DNA of 64,000 bases from the NCBI RefSeq assembly GCF_013337115.1, contig NZ_SGWE01000005.1, positions 80,001 to 144,000 of the forward strand, read 5' to 3'. Shown piece after piece: positions 41,405 through 50,701 of this stretch. Source of the DNA: Deinococcus sp. JMULE3 (GTDB lineage: Bacteria; Deinococcota; Deinococci; Deinococcales; Deinococcaceae). Position numbers and translations under genes: made by a program. Under the pieces are notes generated by a model that saw only the letters and a program-made list of their open reading frames with translations, had not been told where the DNA came from and did not search any database. Each line of letters opens with the position of its first letter. Within the stretch, counting starts at the first letter, position 1.

Positions 41405-44032
41405 TCAGACCGGTGCGCCCCGGAGGCCTGGCATGCCGCGCAGGGCGCGCTGCACCTCGGCGAGGGCCTCCTGCGGGCTCCACGCGCGTCCTGTCTGCCA
41501 GGCCTGTTCTGCCACTTCTGGCTCACCGGCGTCCAGCAGGTTGAGCGTGCGGCGGAGCAGGTCTGCACGCCACTCCTCCTCGGCGGGCAGGGGCGCGCTC
41601 TCGACGTGGCTGTCGTGCGCGCTCGCGGCAGACAGCAGTTGAGCGGCGAGCACCGGTTGCCCCAGATCAAGGACGAGCCGCGCCAGGGCCGCCAGGGCCG
41701 CCGGGATGTGGTTGAGGAACTGCCGGTCACTCAGCCCCTGTAGCGCCTGAACGTACAGGGGCGCGGCCCGGTCGGGACGCCCGAGGTCGTGATGCGCCGA
41801 GGCGAGGTTCAGCAGGGCGCTCTCCTCGTCGCCGCCTGCTCGGCGCTTCGCCTGCAGCGCCGCCTCAAAGGCCCGCAGGGCGCCGCTGTGGTCACCCAGG
41901 CGCCGCCGGGCCGACCCGAGCCCGTTGAGGCTGCTGGCGACTCCGTTCCACGCTCCTGCGTCCAGGAAACCCTGGTGAGCCGCCTCGAACTGCGTGACGG
42001 CCGCGTCGGCGCGGTCCTGCGCCGCGTGGTTGAGTCCGGCCAGGAGGTGCAGCAGGGGAGAGGTATGCCCGAGTGCTGCCGACACCTGCAGGGCCGCGGC
42101 AAGATCCTCGTCCGCCTGTGTCGCCAGTCCGAGGTCCATGGCGATCTGCCCGGCGCACAGGAGCGTCTTCGCCCGGAGGTCGGGCGGCAGTGCGTCAGCG
42201 CGGCGCAGGACCAGGCGGTACCAGCCGTGAAACTCCCGCAGGGCGGGACCGCGGGCGTAGAACGGCCGCAGGTCGTTCAGGGCGAGCGCTGCGGACTCGA
42301 GGTCACCCAGATTCAGCCATTCGGCCACTGAGCGGCGCAGGTTGGGCAGTTCCTGGAAGGCGCGACTCACCCAGGCACTCTCGTCCTGCAGGGCCCGCAG
42401 CGCCGAGCCGATCTGCCGGGCGGCGCCGAGGGTCAGCTCCCGGCGCTGACCCTCGGCCAGCGCCAGGTCGGCTGCCGAGAGGTGCTCGGCGGCGAATTCC
42501 CGGATCAGCGGGTGCATGTGGTAGCGCCCCTCAGACGTGCAGGCCAGCATGGACGCGTCGATCAGGCGGGTCACGCCGGTCCAGTCCAGGCCGGTGAGGG
42601 CCCGCGCCGCGTCCGGGTCGGCGCTGCCCTCGAAGACACTCAGCTTCGCCAGGGACAGCTGATCGGCGGGCGAGAGCCGCGCCCAGCTGTCCCCGACCAC
42701 GCGCCGCATGCTGGCGTGCCGCTCGCCGCGCCCGGCGTCTTCCAGCACGTCCAGGCTGCGGGACAGGGTCTGCTCGATGCGGGGCAGCGACCACACGCGC
42801 CCCCATGCGGCCGCGAGGTGCAGCGCCAGCGGTGACCCCCCGAGCCGCTCGCAGATCCGCGCGACGACCGGCCAGTCGCCTGGCCCGACCCTGACGTCCA
42901 GCCGCTGACGCTGGAGAAGTGAGACGAACAGCTGCGCCGCGTCCGACTGCCGGATCCGGTCCGGGGTGGCCCGCTCGGGCGGCAGGGTCAATCCGCCCAG
43001 GAACAACGTCCAGGCCGCGTCCAACGGCACGCGTTCACGCGAGGTCAGCAGAACCTTCAGGGCCGGGCAGGCCCGCAGCAGCGGCGGCAGCCAGGTCAGG
43101 CGCGCCGGCAGTTGCTCGGCACTGTCGATCAGGAGCAGCGTGGGCTGGTGACCCAGCAGGACCTGCAGCGCGCCGGTCACGTCGTCACCAGCAGGCTGGG
43201 GCCGTCCGAGGGCGTGAGCGACTGCCAGCGGCAGATGCACCGGATCAGGCTGCGCCTCGACCGGAATGATCCGCACCTCCCGGTCGATCTCGCGGGCGAC
43301 CTCGCGGGCCAGACGGCTCTTGCCGATGCCGCCCGGGCCGACGATCACCACGAGCTGCGCGTCTGGCTGCGCCAGGGTGCGCCGCAGCGCCGCGCGCTCC
43401 CCGTCACGACCCACGAACGGCAGTTCCGCATGCCGCCCGGCGCGGTCGTCACCGGGCACGCCGCGGGCCCGTTGCGTCCCCGCACCGAGCAGCCGGTCCA
43501 GGACCTGCGCTTCGTCGCCGGGTTCAGGGGCGTCCGGCAGCGATCTGGCGCGCCGGGCAAGTTCGGCCGCCCCAGCATGATCGGCGCCTCGCGCGCGCAG
43601 GCGTGCCAGGTCCGTCAGCGCTCGCCGCTGCTGCCCGGCGAGGTCCTGCCGGGTGCGCTCGACCCAGTCCTCGAGGTCCGGCGTCCAGCCGCTCAGGGCC
43701 ACGCCCGTCACGAACGACCCTCCGTACAGGTCCGCGGCCGCCTGCAGGTCACCGTCCCGGAGAGTGGCAGCGAAACGGACGGCGTCGCAGGGGACCGCAG
43801 TCGATACCCGCGTGCCCTGCACGACGATCAGGTCGGGGGAGACCTCACGCAGGCGGTTGAGGGTCGTGCGCAGCCGGGCAGCGCCGCTCCGTTCCCCGCC
43901 GAAGAACACTTCCACGAGCCGCTCGCGCGTGGTGGGTCCCTCCAGAGCCAGGTACGCGAGCAGCAGCAGCGGTTTGGGCCGGGTGAACACCGCGCCCGTG
44001 AGCGCCAGCTGACCGAGCACCTTCAACTGCAT
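41405..44032 (-). CDS. BTAD/NB-ARC/TPR transcriptional regulator (AfsR/LAL-like)
   Basis: An 875-residue regulator. It has an N-terminal winged helix (about 1-65, [13 protein letters not shown]) and a bacterial transcriptional activation domain (to about 180). The NB-ARC-like ATPase has Walker A GPGGIGKS near 230-237 and Walker [10 protein letters not shown] near 290-298. A C-terminal TPR array follows (about 560-830, e.g. [20 protein letters not shown]). The start at 44032 is favoured because a -10 box TACACT (44039-44044) ends six bases upstream. It diverges from an alpha/beta hydrolase gene it may control. Confidence 0.8.
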   Translation of the reverse strand: MQLKVLGQLALTGAVFTRPKPLLLLAYLALEGPTTRERLVEVFFGGERSGAARLRTTLNRLREVSPDLIVVQGTRVSTAVPCDAVRFAATLRDGDLQAAADLYGGSFVTGVALSGWTPDLEDWVERTRQDLAGQQRRALTDLARLRARGADHAGAAELARRARSLPDAPEPGDEAQVLDRLLGAGTQRARGVPGDDRAGRHAELPFVGRDGERAALRRTLAQPDAQLVVIVGPGGIGKSRLAREVAREIDREVRIIPVEAQPDPVHLPLAVAHALGRPQPAGDDVTGALQVLLGHQPTLLLIDSAEQLPARLTWLPPLLRACPALKVLLTSRERVPLDAAWTLFLGGLTLPPERATPDRIRQSDAAQLFVSLLQRQRLDVRVGPGDWPVVARICERLGGSPLALHLAAAWGRVWSLPRIEQTLSRSLDVLEDAGRGERHASMRRVVGDSWARLSPADQLSLAKLSVFEGSADPDAARALTGLDWTGVTRLIDASMLACTSEGRYHMHPLIREFAAEHLSAADLALAEGQRRELTLGAARQIGSALRALQDESAWVSRAFQELPNLRRSVAEWLNLGDLESAALALNDLRPFYARGPALREFHGWYRLVLRRADALPPDLRAKTLLCAGQIAMDLGLATQADEDLAAALQVSAALGHTSPLLHLLAGLNHAAQDRADAAVTQFEAAHQGFLDAGAWNGVASSLNGLGSARRRLGDHSGALRAFEAALQAKRRAGGDEESALLNLASAHHDLGRPDRAAPLYVQALQGLSDRQFLNHIPAALAALARLVLDLGQPVLAAQLLSAASAHDSHVESAPLPAEEEWRADLLRRTLNLLDAGEPEVAEQAWQTGRAWSPQEALAEVQRALRGMPGLRGAPV

Positions 44033-44283
44033 GCGGCCAGTGTATGTCGAGCGCCGACCTCCAGCCTGCCGCAGACCGGACCGGAACCCGCAGGCCATCC
44101 TCCCAGACCCCGTCCTGCCCGGTCTCGCCGCTGCTGACCACCCTGGTGACGGCGCCGGTGACGCTCCCGGTGACGCCGTGGACACGCCCCGCCGCGCACC
44201 ATGCTCCCGTCAGTGCCCGGTTGCCCGGACGGTCCGGGAGGGGGCGCTGCGCGGAGCACGCCACGGGCGTGCAGGGGAGAGAC

Positions 44284-45105
44284 ATGGGCTACGTCACCAC
44301 CACCGATGGCACCGAGCTGTACTACAAGGACTGGGGTCAGGGCCGCCCCGTGGTGTTCAGCCACGGCTGGCCACTGAACGCCGACGCCTGGGAAGACCAG
44401 ATGATGTTCCTCGCCCGGCACGGGTACCGCGTGGTCGCGCACGACCGCCGCGGACACGGGCGCAGCAGTCAGCCGTGGGGCGGGCAGACCATGGACACCT
44501 TCGCCGATGACCTCTCGGCGGTGATCGAGCACCTGAACCTGCGTGACGTGACCCTGGTGGGCCACTCGACCGGTGGGGGAGAGGTGGCGCGGTACGTCGC
44601 GCGGTACGGCACCTCGCGCGTGCGGCAGATCGTGCTCGTCGGGGCGGTCACGCCGCTCCTGATGCAGGACGACCACAACCCGCACGGAGTCCCCCGCGAC
44701 GTCATCGACGGGATCCGCCAGGGCGTGCAGCGCGACCGCTCGCAGTACTTCCGGGAGTTCGCCCCTGCGTTCTACGGCGCCAACCGGTCCGGGGCGACGG
44801 TCAGTCAGGGGCAGCTGGACACCTTCTGGCTGGGTGGGATGCAGGCCAGCCTCGCGTCCCTGTTCGATTGCGTCACGGCGTTCTCCGAGACGGATCAGAC
44901 GGCAGACCTGCAGGCGTTCGATGTCCCCACGCTGATCGTGCACGGGGATGACGATCAGATCGTGCCGCTCCAGGCGACGGCGGCGCGCGCGGCTGAACTC
45001 GTGCGCGGCTCGGTCCTGAAGGTGTACGAGGGCGCCCCACACGGACTGGCCACCACGCACAAGGACCGCCTGAACGCGGACCTGCTCAGCTTCCTGCAGG
45101 GCTGA
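44284..45105 (+). CDS. Alpha/beta hydrolase, non-haem chloroperoxidase/arylesterase type
   Basis: A 273-residue alpha/beta hydrolase. It shows [11 protein letters not shown] (oxyanion region), the nucleophile elbow GHSTGGGE near 96, the acid in [10 protein letters not shown] near 226 and the base in APHGLATTH near 253. This set is typical of cofactor-free perhydrolases/esterases. GGGAG precedes the ATG. Its stop codon forms the left boundary of repeat copy D. No signal peptide is visible, so it is cytoplasmic; the substrate is unknown. Confidence 0.85.
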   Translation: MGYVTTTDGTELYYKDWGQGRPVVFSHGWPLNADAWEDQMMFLARHGYRVVAHDRRGHGRSSQPWGGQTMDTFADDLSAVIEHLNLRDVTLVGHSTGGGEVARYVARYGTSRVRQIVLVGAVTPLLMQDDHNPHGVPRDVIDGIRQGVQRDRSQYFREFAPAFYGANRSGATVSQGQLDTFWLGGMQASLASLFDCVTAFSETDQTADLQAFDVPTLIVHGDDDQIVPLQATAARAAELVRGSVLKVYEGAPHGLATTHKDRLNADLLSFLQG

Positions 45106-45242
45106 TACGGACTCGGATTGAATGGGCTGTACAGCCCGTTCAATCCGAGCGGATGCGAGCAGGAGAGAAACGGGTTCCGGACATGGGGCCGGCGATCCGG
45201 TGAAGTTCCGGATTGTTGGCGAAACAAACGGAATCCGTATGA
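45103..45242. repeat. Small non-coding repeat, copy D (inverted)
   Basis: Full-length inverted copy: TGA-TACGGACTCGG at the left, GGAATCCGTA-TGA at the right. Internal hairpins are GATTGAATGGGC...GCCCGTTCAATC and TCCGG...CCGGA. The left TGA is the hydrolase stop codon. Confidence 0.85.
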
Positions 45243-45431
45243 GCGGTACTCGGGCAGCGACCCGTCGGGCAGCGCCGCAGACATGCACAGCGGCTTCCGG
45301 GCGTGGCGTTGCTCACGCGGTGACCTTCCGGGTGGAGGGCGCACCGAACCGCCGACCTGCGTCCAGTTGCGTCCAGCGTGATCGCATGCCGTTGTCCCTC
45401 TCCCACACGTGAAGGGGGAGGGGGCCGCCGG

Positions 45432-46841
45432 TCAGCGCCGCAGGAACGGCGTGGCGGGCAGTTGCCCGGCGTCGGTGAGGTTCGGTTCGGCGCCCACCTG
45501 CCAGGCGTGGCGGACCTGCGTGGGGGCCGGTACGTCCGAGCTGTGCAGGTGCGCCCGCACGCCGCGCAGTCGGACGACGGCCGGGGCGAACTGCCCGTCG
45601 GGTCCGGCGAGCGCGAAGCCGCGCGGGGCGCCGCCGTCCAGGGTGCGCAGCGCCGAGTCCATGTGCGTGCGGAAGGTCAGCGTGGCGCGGCCCGGTCCGA
45701 AGGTCACGGCGCGCAGGTCGGGGCCGCTGCCGGGCACGTCGGCCCGGCCGTACGTGCGGTGCAGGGCCAGGCTGGCGAGGCGCCGTCCGACCTCGGCCTT
45801 GCGCAGGGGGTGGATGTCGTTCAGGTCGCCCAGGTCGGCGGTGCAGGCCAGTCCGCTGTGGGGGCCGCGCGTGGCGGTCTGCTGCGCGGCCCACAAGGCA
45901 AGCAGGTCGTCGTCTGACGCGTAGCGGTACGGGGCGAGCTGCGCGGCGTACACGGGCAGGTGCGGCTGACCGCTGGCGCGGCGCAGCGCCACCATGAGGG
46001 CCCGCAGGCGCGCCGCGTACGGCCCGGCGTCCCCGACGTCGGATTCCCCCTGGTACCACAGGGCGCCGCGCAGGGGCAGCGGGGTGAGCGGCGCGATCAT
46101 GGCGTTCCAGGCGGTGCCGGGCTTCAGGGTGTTCCACGCCTGATACGGCGTGAACGGGTGCGGGCCACTGCGGGCGGCGTGGTCGGCGGCGCGGATCTCG
46201 GCGGCGTCCGCGTCCAGGGCCGGGTGGCCGCGCTGCGCCCACAGCGGAATGAACGGCGCGATCCGGCTGCCCCCGTATGCCGCCTGGATCAGGCCGACCG
46301 GCACGCCGAGGTCCGCCACGAGCCGCGCGCCGAAGTGAAGCGCGACCACCGAGAAGCCGCCCCACCCGCCGCGCCGCGCGGTGCGGGGCGTGCAGACCGT
46401 CCAGCGCGGCTGCCCGGCCGCCGGTGGGAAGTGCACCTGCGGGGTGGGCGCGGACGACTTATGGATCAGCAGCAGGCGCAGCAGCGGCTGGTCCGCCAGG
46501 GCCAGGGCGCGGTCCGGGTGGTCGGCCATGGTGACGCCGAGTTCCATGTTCGACTGCCCGGCGCACAGCCACACGTCCCCGACGAGCACGTCCCGGCACT
46601 GCGCCCGCTGCGTGGCGGTGCGGGCGGTGAGCGTTTGCGCGTGCGCGCTGGCCGCCAGTGGCGCGAGGGTCGCCGTCCAGCGTCCCTGCCCGGTCACGCG
46701 GGCCGTGACCGCCTGACCGGCGAAGGTGACGCGCACCTCCTCACCGGGCGGGCCGTCGCCCTGCACCGGGACGGGCACGTCCCGCTGGAGGACCATGTGG
46801 GACGTGAAGGCGTCCCCGAAGCGCAGGGTCGGGCCGGTCAC
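45432..46841 (-). CDS. Sialate O-acetylesterase-like SGNH hydrolase
   Basis: A 469-residue enzyme. The nucleophile serine is in CAGQSNMELG near 96, ALWYQGESD provides a conserved block, and the catalytic Asp-His pair lies in DLNDIHPLRKAEVGRRLA. There is no signal peptide. The GTG start at 46841 overlaps the stop of the upstream glycosidase (GTGA), making it the last gene of the binding-protein/permease operon. It probably removes acetyl groups from imported hemicellulose oligosaccharides such as acetylated mannan or xylan; the substrate is inferred from neighbours. Confidence 0.8.
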   Translation of the reverse strand: MTGPTLRFGDAFTSHMVLQRDVPVPVQGDGPPGEEVRVTFAGQAVTARVTGQGRWTATLAPLAASAHAQTLTARTATQRAQCRDVLVGDVWLCAGQSNMELGVTMADHPDRALALADQPLLRLLLIHKSSAPTPQVHFPPAAGQPRWTVCTPRTARRGGWGGFSVVALHFGARLVADLGVPVGLIQAAYGGSRIAPFIPLWAQRGHPALDADAAEIRAADHAARSGPHPFTPYQAWNTLKPGTAWNAMIAPLTPLPLRGALWYQGESDVGDAGPYAARLRALMVALRRASGQPHLPVYAAQLAPYRYASDDDLLALWAAQQTATRGPHSGLACTADLGDLNDIHPLRKAEVGRRLASLALHRTYGRADVPGSGPDLRAVTFGPGRATLTFRTHMDSALRTLDGGAPRGFALAGPDGQFAPAVVRLRGVRAHLHSSDVPAPTQVRHAWQVGAEPNLTDAGQLPATPFLRR

Positions 46842-48628
46842 CGGGGGTCCACCCGCAGCGCGAGGTCCCGCGTGAAGGTGGGCGTGGGCAGCGTGAGGGT
46901 GCCGCCGCTGACGGTGACGGGCTGCGCGGCGAGCCACGCGCCGGTCTGCGGGTCGAACCAGCGCGCCGAGTACGGCCCGTCGCGCAGGCCACGGATCGTC
47001 AGGGTGGTCTGCCGGTCGGGAAAGGTGGGCGGGGCGCCCTCGCGGTACGTGCCGTCCAGCAGCGCCTCGGTCTGCGCGCGGCCCACGCCGCTGGCGGAGT
47101 AGCGGTCACTGACGAGCCACGCCATGGCCTGCGTGCCGGACCGCAGGACGCGGGCGGTGACGTCCAGGCCGCTGCTCTGCGCGGTCACGGGCCGCACCGA
47201 TGCCAGCGGCGCGCCTTTCAGGAACGCCGCGAGGGGCGCGTACTCGGCCCAGAGGTTCTGCGGGTCGATCAGCGAGTCCCACCACCAGTACGCGCCGGGC
47301 CCCGCGAAGCCGTAGAAGAGGGGCGCCCACAGGCCCACGTGGAAATGGATGCGTTCCAGCACCGGGTCGCCGTCCCCGGCGGCGGCGTACCCGAGTTCGG
47401 CCAGCAGCGCGGGCTTGTCCGGCGCGGACTCCTGGAACTGCCGGGCGAGGGACAGCAGTTCGAGCGGCAGGTCCCGCGTGGTGTACAGGTGCGCCTGCGC
47501 GAAGTCCACGCTCGCGTCCCGCCACAGTCGCGACTCGCCGCCGCCGCTGAAGCTGGAACTGATCGGGTGCCCGTACGGGTCAAAGCGGCGCAGTTCGGCG
47601 CTCATCTCGGTCATCCAGGGGCGCAGGTCGCCTTCGCTGATCGGGGTGAAGTTCACCTCGTTCCACCATTCCCACGCGAACAGGCTGGTGTACGCCGCGT
47701 AGCGCGCCGCGAGGTACCGCACGCGCGCCCGGAACAGCGTGCGGGCGCGCTCGTCGGTCACGAACGCGCCGGGCGTGGCGAGCGGGCCGCCGTTCGCGGC
47801 GTTGAACGGGTTGTCCCGCCACTCGGCGTTGGTGGTCTCGCTGAACGCCCCGTGGTTGATCAGGCACAGCTGCACGCGGATGCCGCGCGCCTGCGCCAGT
47901 TGCAGCACCTCGTCGAGCAGCCACGCCTGCCGCTGCCGGGCCGCGTAGTCGCCCAGGCCGGTGTCGCGCCACTCGATCCCGAACGCCCAGGACGCCATCC
48001 AGATGCGGGCGTAGGTGCCGCCGCTCGCGGCGAGCCGGTCGAACCAGCGTTCGTAGTCGGCCAGGACGTCCCCGGTACTCCAGGCGACGTTCGGGCCGAT
48101 GGGCACGAAGGGGCGGCCCCCGTGGTCCTCGAAGGTGCGCGGGTGCGTGGCAGACGTGCGGATGAAGCCGGGCGCGTCACTCGCGGTGACCTGCACCCGC
48201 TGCGGCTCGCCCTGCGCCGCGCCGCTGCGGACCCGCAGGGTGTACGTGCCGGTCTCCTCGGGCGTGAAGCGTGCGTGCCAGCCGCCCTCGTCGGTGGGCG
48301 TGCCGTCCGGGGCGTAGTCGACCATCCAGAAGGCGGGCACGCTCAGGGTCCGCCCGGCGGGCGTGGTGACCTCCAGGGTCAGGTCCGCCTGGGCCGGGTC
48401 GTAGGGGTTCACGGCGCGGCCGTCGGTCGTGACGCGCAGGTCGAGCATCCCGAACTGCCCGGCGCTGGCGGGCACGCCGCTCAGGGCCACGGTCGTGAAC
48501 GCCTGCGCCTGGACGTGCGGGGGGAGCGTCGGCGGCACGCTGCCCTGCGCGGAGGTAGGCGCGCTGCCCAGAGCCACGAGCAGCGCGGCGGTCAGTAGCC
48601 GGGCCGGGGTCGGGGGAACGCGGCGCAT
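46838..48628 (-). CDS. Secreted GH5-like glycoside hydrolase with DUF5060-like domain
   Basis: A 596-residue secreted enzyme with a signal peptide ending near TSAQ (about 28). An Ig-like DUF5060-type domain spans about 40-140, followed by a TIM barrel with acid/base Glu in WEWWNEVNF near 310 and a likely nucleophile in LLAELGYAA near 403. A C-terminal beta domain completes it. The ATG shares a base with the permease stop (TGATG). It likely cleaves a mannan- or glucan-type polymer outside the cell for uptake by the adjacent transporter. Confidence 0.75.
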   Translation of the reverse strand: MRRVPPTPARLLTAALLVALGSAPTSAQGSVPPTLPPHVQAQAFTTVALSGVPASAGQFGMLDLRVTTDGRAVNPYDPAQADLTLEVTTPAGRTLSVPAFWMVDYAPDGTPTDEGGWHARFTPEETGTYTLRVRSGAAQGEPQRVQVTASDAPGFIRTSATHPRTFEDHGGRPFVPIGPNVAWSTGDVLADYERWFDRLAASGGTYARIWMASWAFGIEWRDTGLGDYAARQRQAWLLDEVLQLAQARGIRVQLCLINHGAFSETTNAEWRDNPFNAANGGPLATPGAFVTDERARTLFRARVRYLAARYAAYTSLFAWEWWNEVNFTPISEGDLRPWMTEMSAELRRFDPYGHPISSSFSGGGESRLWRDASVDFAQAHLYTTRDLPLELLSLARQFQESAPDKPALLAELGYAAAGDGDPVLERIHFHVGLWAPLFYGFAGPGAYWWWDSLIDPQNLWAEYAPLAAFLKGAPLASVRPVTAQSSGLDVTARVLRSGTQAMAWLVSDRYSASGVGRAQTEALLDGTYREGAPPTFPDRQTTLTIRGLRDGPYSARWFDPQTGAWLAAQPVTVSGGTLTLPTPTFTRDLALRVDPR

Positions 48629-49527
48629 CAGCCTTTCGTCGCGCCGCTGGAGAGGCCCTGCACGAACTGCCGCTGGAACAGCAGGAACACGATCACCATC
48701 GGCAGGGACACCAGGAACGACGCGGCCATCATGGGACCGGCGCCGCGCGGGTCGTACGTGAGGTTCCCGGCGAGTTTCCCGAGCGCCAGCGGCAGCGTCT
48801 GGTGCGCGTCGTCGTTGATGACCAGCAGCGGCCACAGGTAGTTGTTCCACTCGCCCAGCATCACGGGAATGGCGATGGCGGCCAGCGCGGGACGCAGCAT
48901 GGGCAGCACGACGCTCCACCAGATGCGCAGCTCCCCGGCGCCGTCGATGCGGGCGGCGTCCACGAGGTCGTCCGGAATGGCCAGGATCGCCTGCCGGAAG
49001 AAGAACACCGCGAACGCCTTGGCGAGACCCGGCAGGATCAGCGCCTGGTACGAGTTGATCCACCCGAGGTCCCGGACGGTCAGGAAGTTCGGGATGATCG
49101 TGACCTCCCAGGGAATCATCATGCTGCCCAGCAGCAGCGCGAACAGCACGCCCGAACCGGGGAACGGCCGCTTGACGAGCACGTACGCGACGAGCGACGC
49201 GAGCAGCAGACTGCCCACGACCGTGACGAGCGTGATGAGCACGCTGTTGAGGTAGAACTGCCCGAAGCCGGAGTTCGCGAAGATCTGGAAGACGCCCAGG
49301 AATTCCGCGCTGTCCTTCGGCGCGCCGGGCGCGGCGCCGGGGTTGTAGAAGTTGTCCAGCGTGAAGGTATGCACCCACCACGTGGGCGGGTTGCGCACGA
49401 TCTCGGGGATGGTCTTGAAGGCGTTCGTGGCCATCCAGTAGTACGGGATCATGACGCTGACGGCCAGCAGGTAGAACGGCAGGCGCAGCAGGGTGCTCAG
49501 CAGGGGGTGTTGGCGTTCACCGACCAT
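48628..49527 (-). CDS. Carbohydrate ABC transporter permease, MalG type
   Basis: A 299-residue permease with six predicted helices. The EAA loop DAARIDGAGELRIWWSVVLPML contacts the ATPase. It ends with LLFQRQFVQGLSSGATKG, typical of the CUT1 family. It lies downstream of the MalF-type gene, separated by repeat copy E. No ATPase gene is present in the operon, so a shared MsmX/UgpC-like ATPase elsewhere is presumably used. Confidence 0.9.
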   Translation of the reverse strand: MVGERQHPLLSTLLRLPFYLLAVSVMIPYYWMATNAFKTIPEIVRNPPTWWVHTFTLDNFYNPGAAPGAPKDSAEFLGVFQIFANSGFGQFYLNSVLITLVTVVGSLLLASLVAYVLVKRPFPGSGVLFALLLGSMMIPWEVTIIPNFLTVRDLGWINSYQALILPGLAKAFAVFFFRQAILAIPDDLVDAARIDGAGELRIWWSVVLPMLRPALAAIAIPVMLGEWNNYLWPLLVINDDAHQTLPLALGKLAGNLTYDPRGAGPMMAASFLVSLPMVIVFLLFQRQFVQGLSSGATKG

Positions 49528-49551
49528 GGGGTCTCCTTTGGGGGGTGGCGT

Positions 49552-49689
49552 TCATACGGATTCCGTTTGTTTCGTGAACAGATCGGAACACCACCGATCT
49601 GTTCACTCCACGTCCGGAACCCGTTTTGCTCCTACTCGCTTCGCTCGGATTGAACGGCTTTGTAAGCCATTCAATCGGAGTCCGTATCA
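49552..49689. repeat. Small non-coding repeat, copy E
   Basis: Full-length forward copy bounded by TCA on both sides. The hairpins are AACAGATCGG...CCGATCTGTT (perfect 10 bp) and TTGAACGGC...GCCATTCAA. The right TCA is the reverse complement of the permease stop codon. It sits inside the operon between the two permease genes and may affect relative expression. Confidence 0.85.
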
Positions 49690-50646
49690 GTCGATGTCGT
49701 TGATGCGGCCGAGTTTCAGGTTCAGCAGGGTCAGGGCGAACAGCATCAGGAACAGGATCCAGGCGAGGGCCGAGGCCATGCCCATCTGCAGGTGCCGGAA
49801 GCCCAGGTCGTACAGGTACACGACGAGCGACAGGCCGCTGTCGAGGATGCCGCCCACGTTCGAGGTGTCGCTGAACAGGAAGTAGAACGAGAAGAACTCC
49901 TGGAACGCGCCGATCATGCTGGTGACCAGCACGAACAGCAGGGTGGGGCGCAGCAGCGGCAGCGTGATCCGCCAGAAGCGCTGCGTGGGGTTGGCGCCGT
50001 CGATGGCGGCCGCCTCGTAGATGTCGCCGGGAATGGAGCGCAGGCCCGCGACGAACAGGATCATGTTGTAGCCCATCAGGCCCCAGACGCCCAGCGCGAT
50101 CAGGATCGGCACGGCGTACATGGGGGAGCCCAGGAAGCGCACGGGGTCGAGGCTCAGCCACTGGCGCAGGGTGTTGATCAGGCCGAAGTCCTCGCTGCTG
50201 AACAGCCACTTGAACACGCTGATCAGGCCCACGCCGCCCGCCACGGACGGCAGGAAGAAGCAGGCGCGCATGATCTGATCGCTCAGGCGCTGTCCGCCGA
50301 ATACCAGGGCCAGCAGCAGGCCCAGCGTGGTGCTCAGCAGGGACGTGCCGACCATGTACGTGGCCGTGTTCGTCAGGGCCTTGACGAAGCGCGGATCGGC
50401 CAGCAGGGTGCGGTAGTTGGCGGTGCCGATCAGGGTGGGGGTGCTGATGGCGTCGTAGTCGGTGAAGCTGAGGTACAGCGAGCGCAGGACCGGCCAGATG
50501 CCGAACAGCGCGAACAGGATCAGAAAGGGCAGGGTGAGGCCCAGGGCCGGGGCGTGCTGCGTGAGAAAGCGCCGCGCCGGGTGGGCGCGGCGGTACGGGG
50601 CGGGCGGCGCGGCGTTCTGGACTCTGGCGGGCGCGTGATTGGTCAT
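49687..50646 (-). CDS. Carbohydrate ABC transporter permease, MalF type
   Basis: A 319-residue permease with six to seven helices. The N-terminal LGLTLPFLILFALFGIWPV is typical of CUT1 MalF-like proteins, and the EAA loop is EAAAIDGANPTQRFWRITLP. It follows the binding-protein gene by 55 bases. Together with the MalG-type gene it forms the sugar channel. Confidence 0.9.
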   Translation of the reverse strand: MTNHAPARVQNAAPPAPYRRAHPARRFLTQHAPALGLTLPFLILFALFGIWPVLRSLYLSFTDYDAISTPTLIGTANYRTLLADPRFVKALTNTATYMVGTSLLSTTLGLLLALVFGGQRLSDQIMRACFFLPSVAGGVGLISVFKWLFSSEDFGLINTLRQWLSLDPVRFLGSPMYAVPILIALGVWGLMGYNMILFVAGLRSIPGDIYEAAAIDGANPTQRFWRITLPLLRPTLLFVLVTSMIGAFQEFFSFYFLFSDTSNVGGILDSGLSLVVYLYDLGFRHLQMGMASALAWILFLMLFALTLLNLKLGRINDID

Positions 50647-50701
50647 GGGAACCCCGGTGCGGGTGCGGGCGCCGTGAGTGTCACGGCGCCCTGGCCGCGG
50701 T

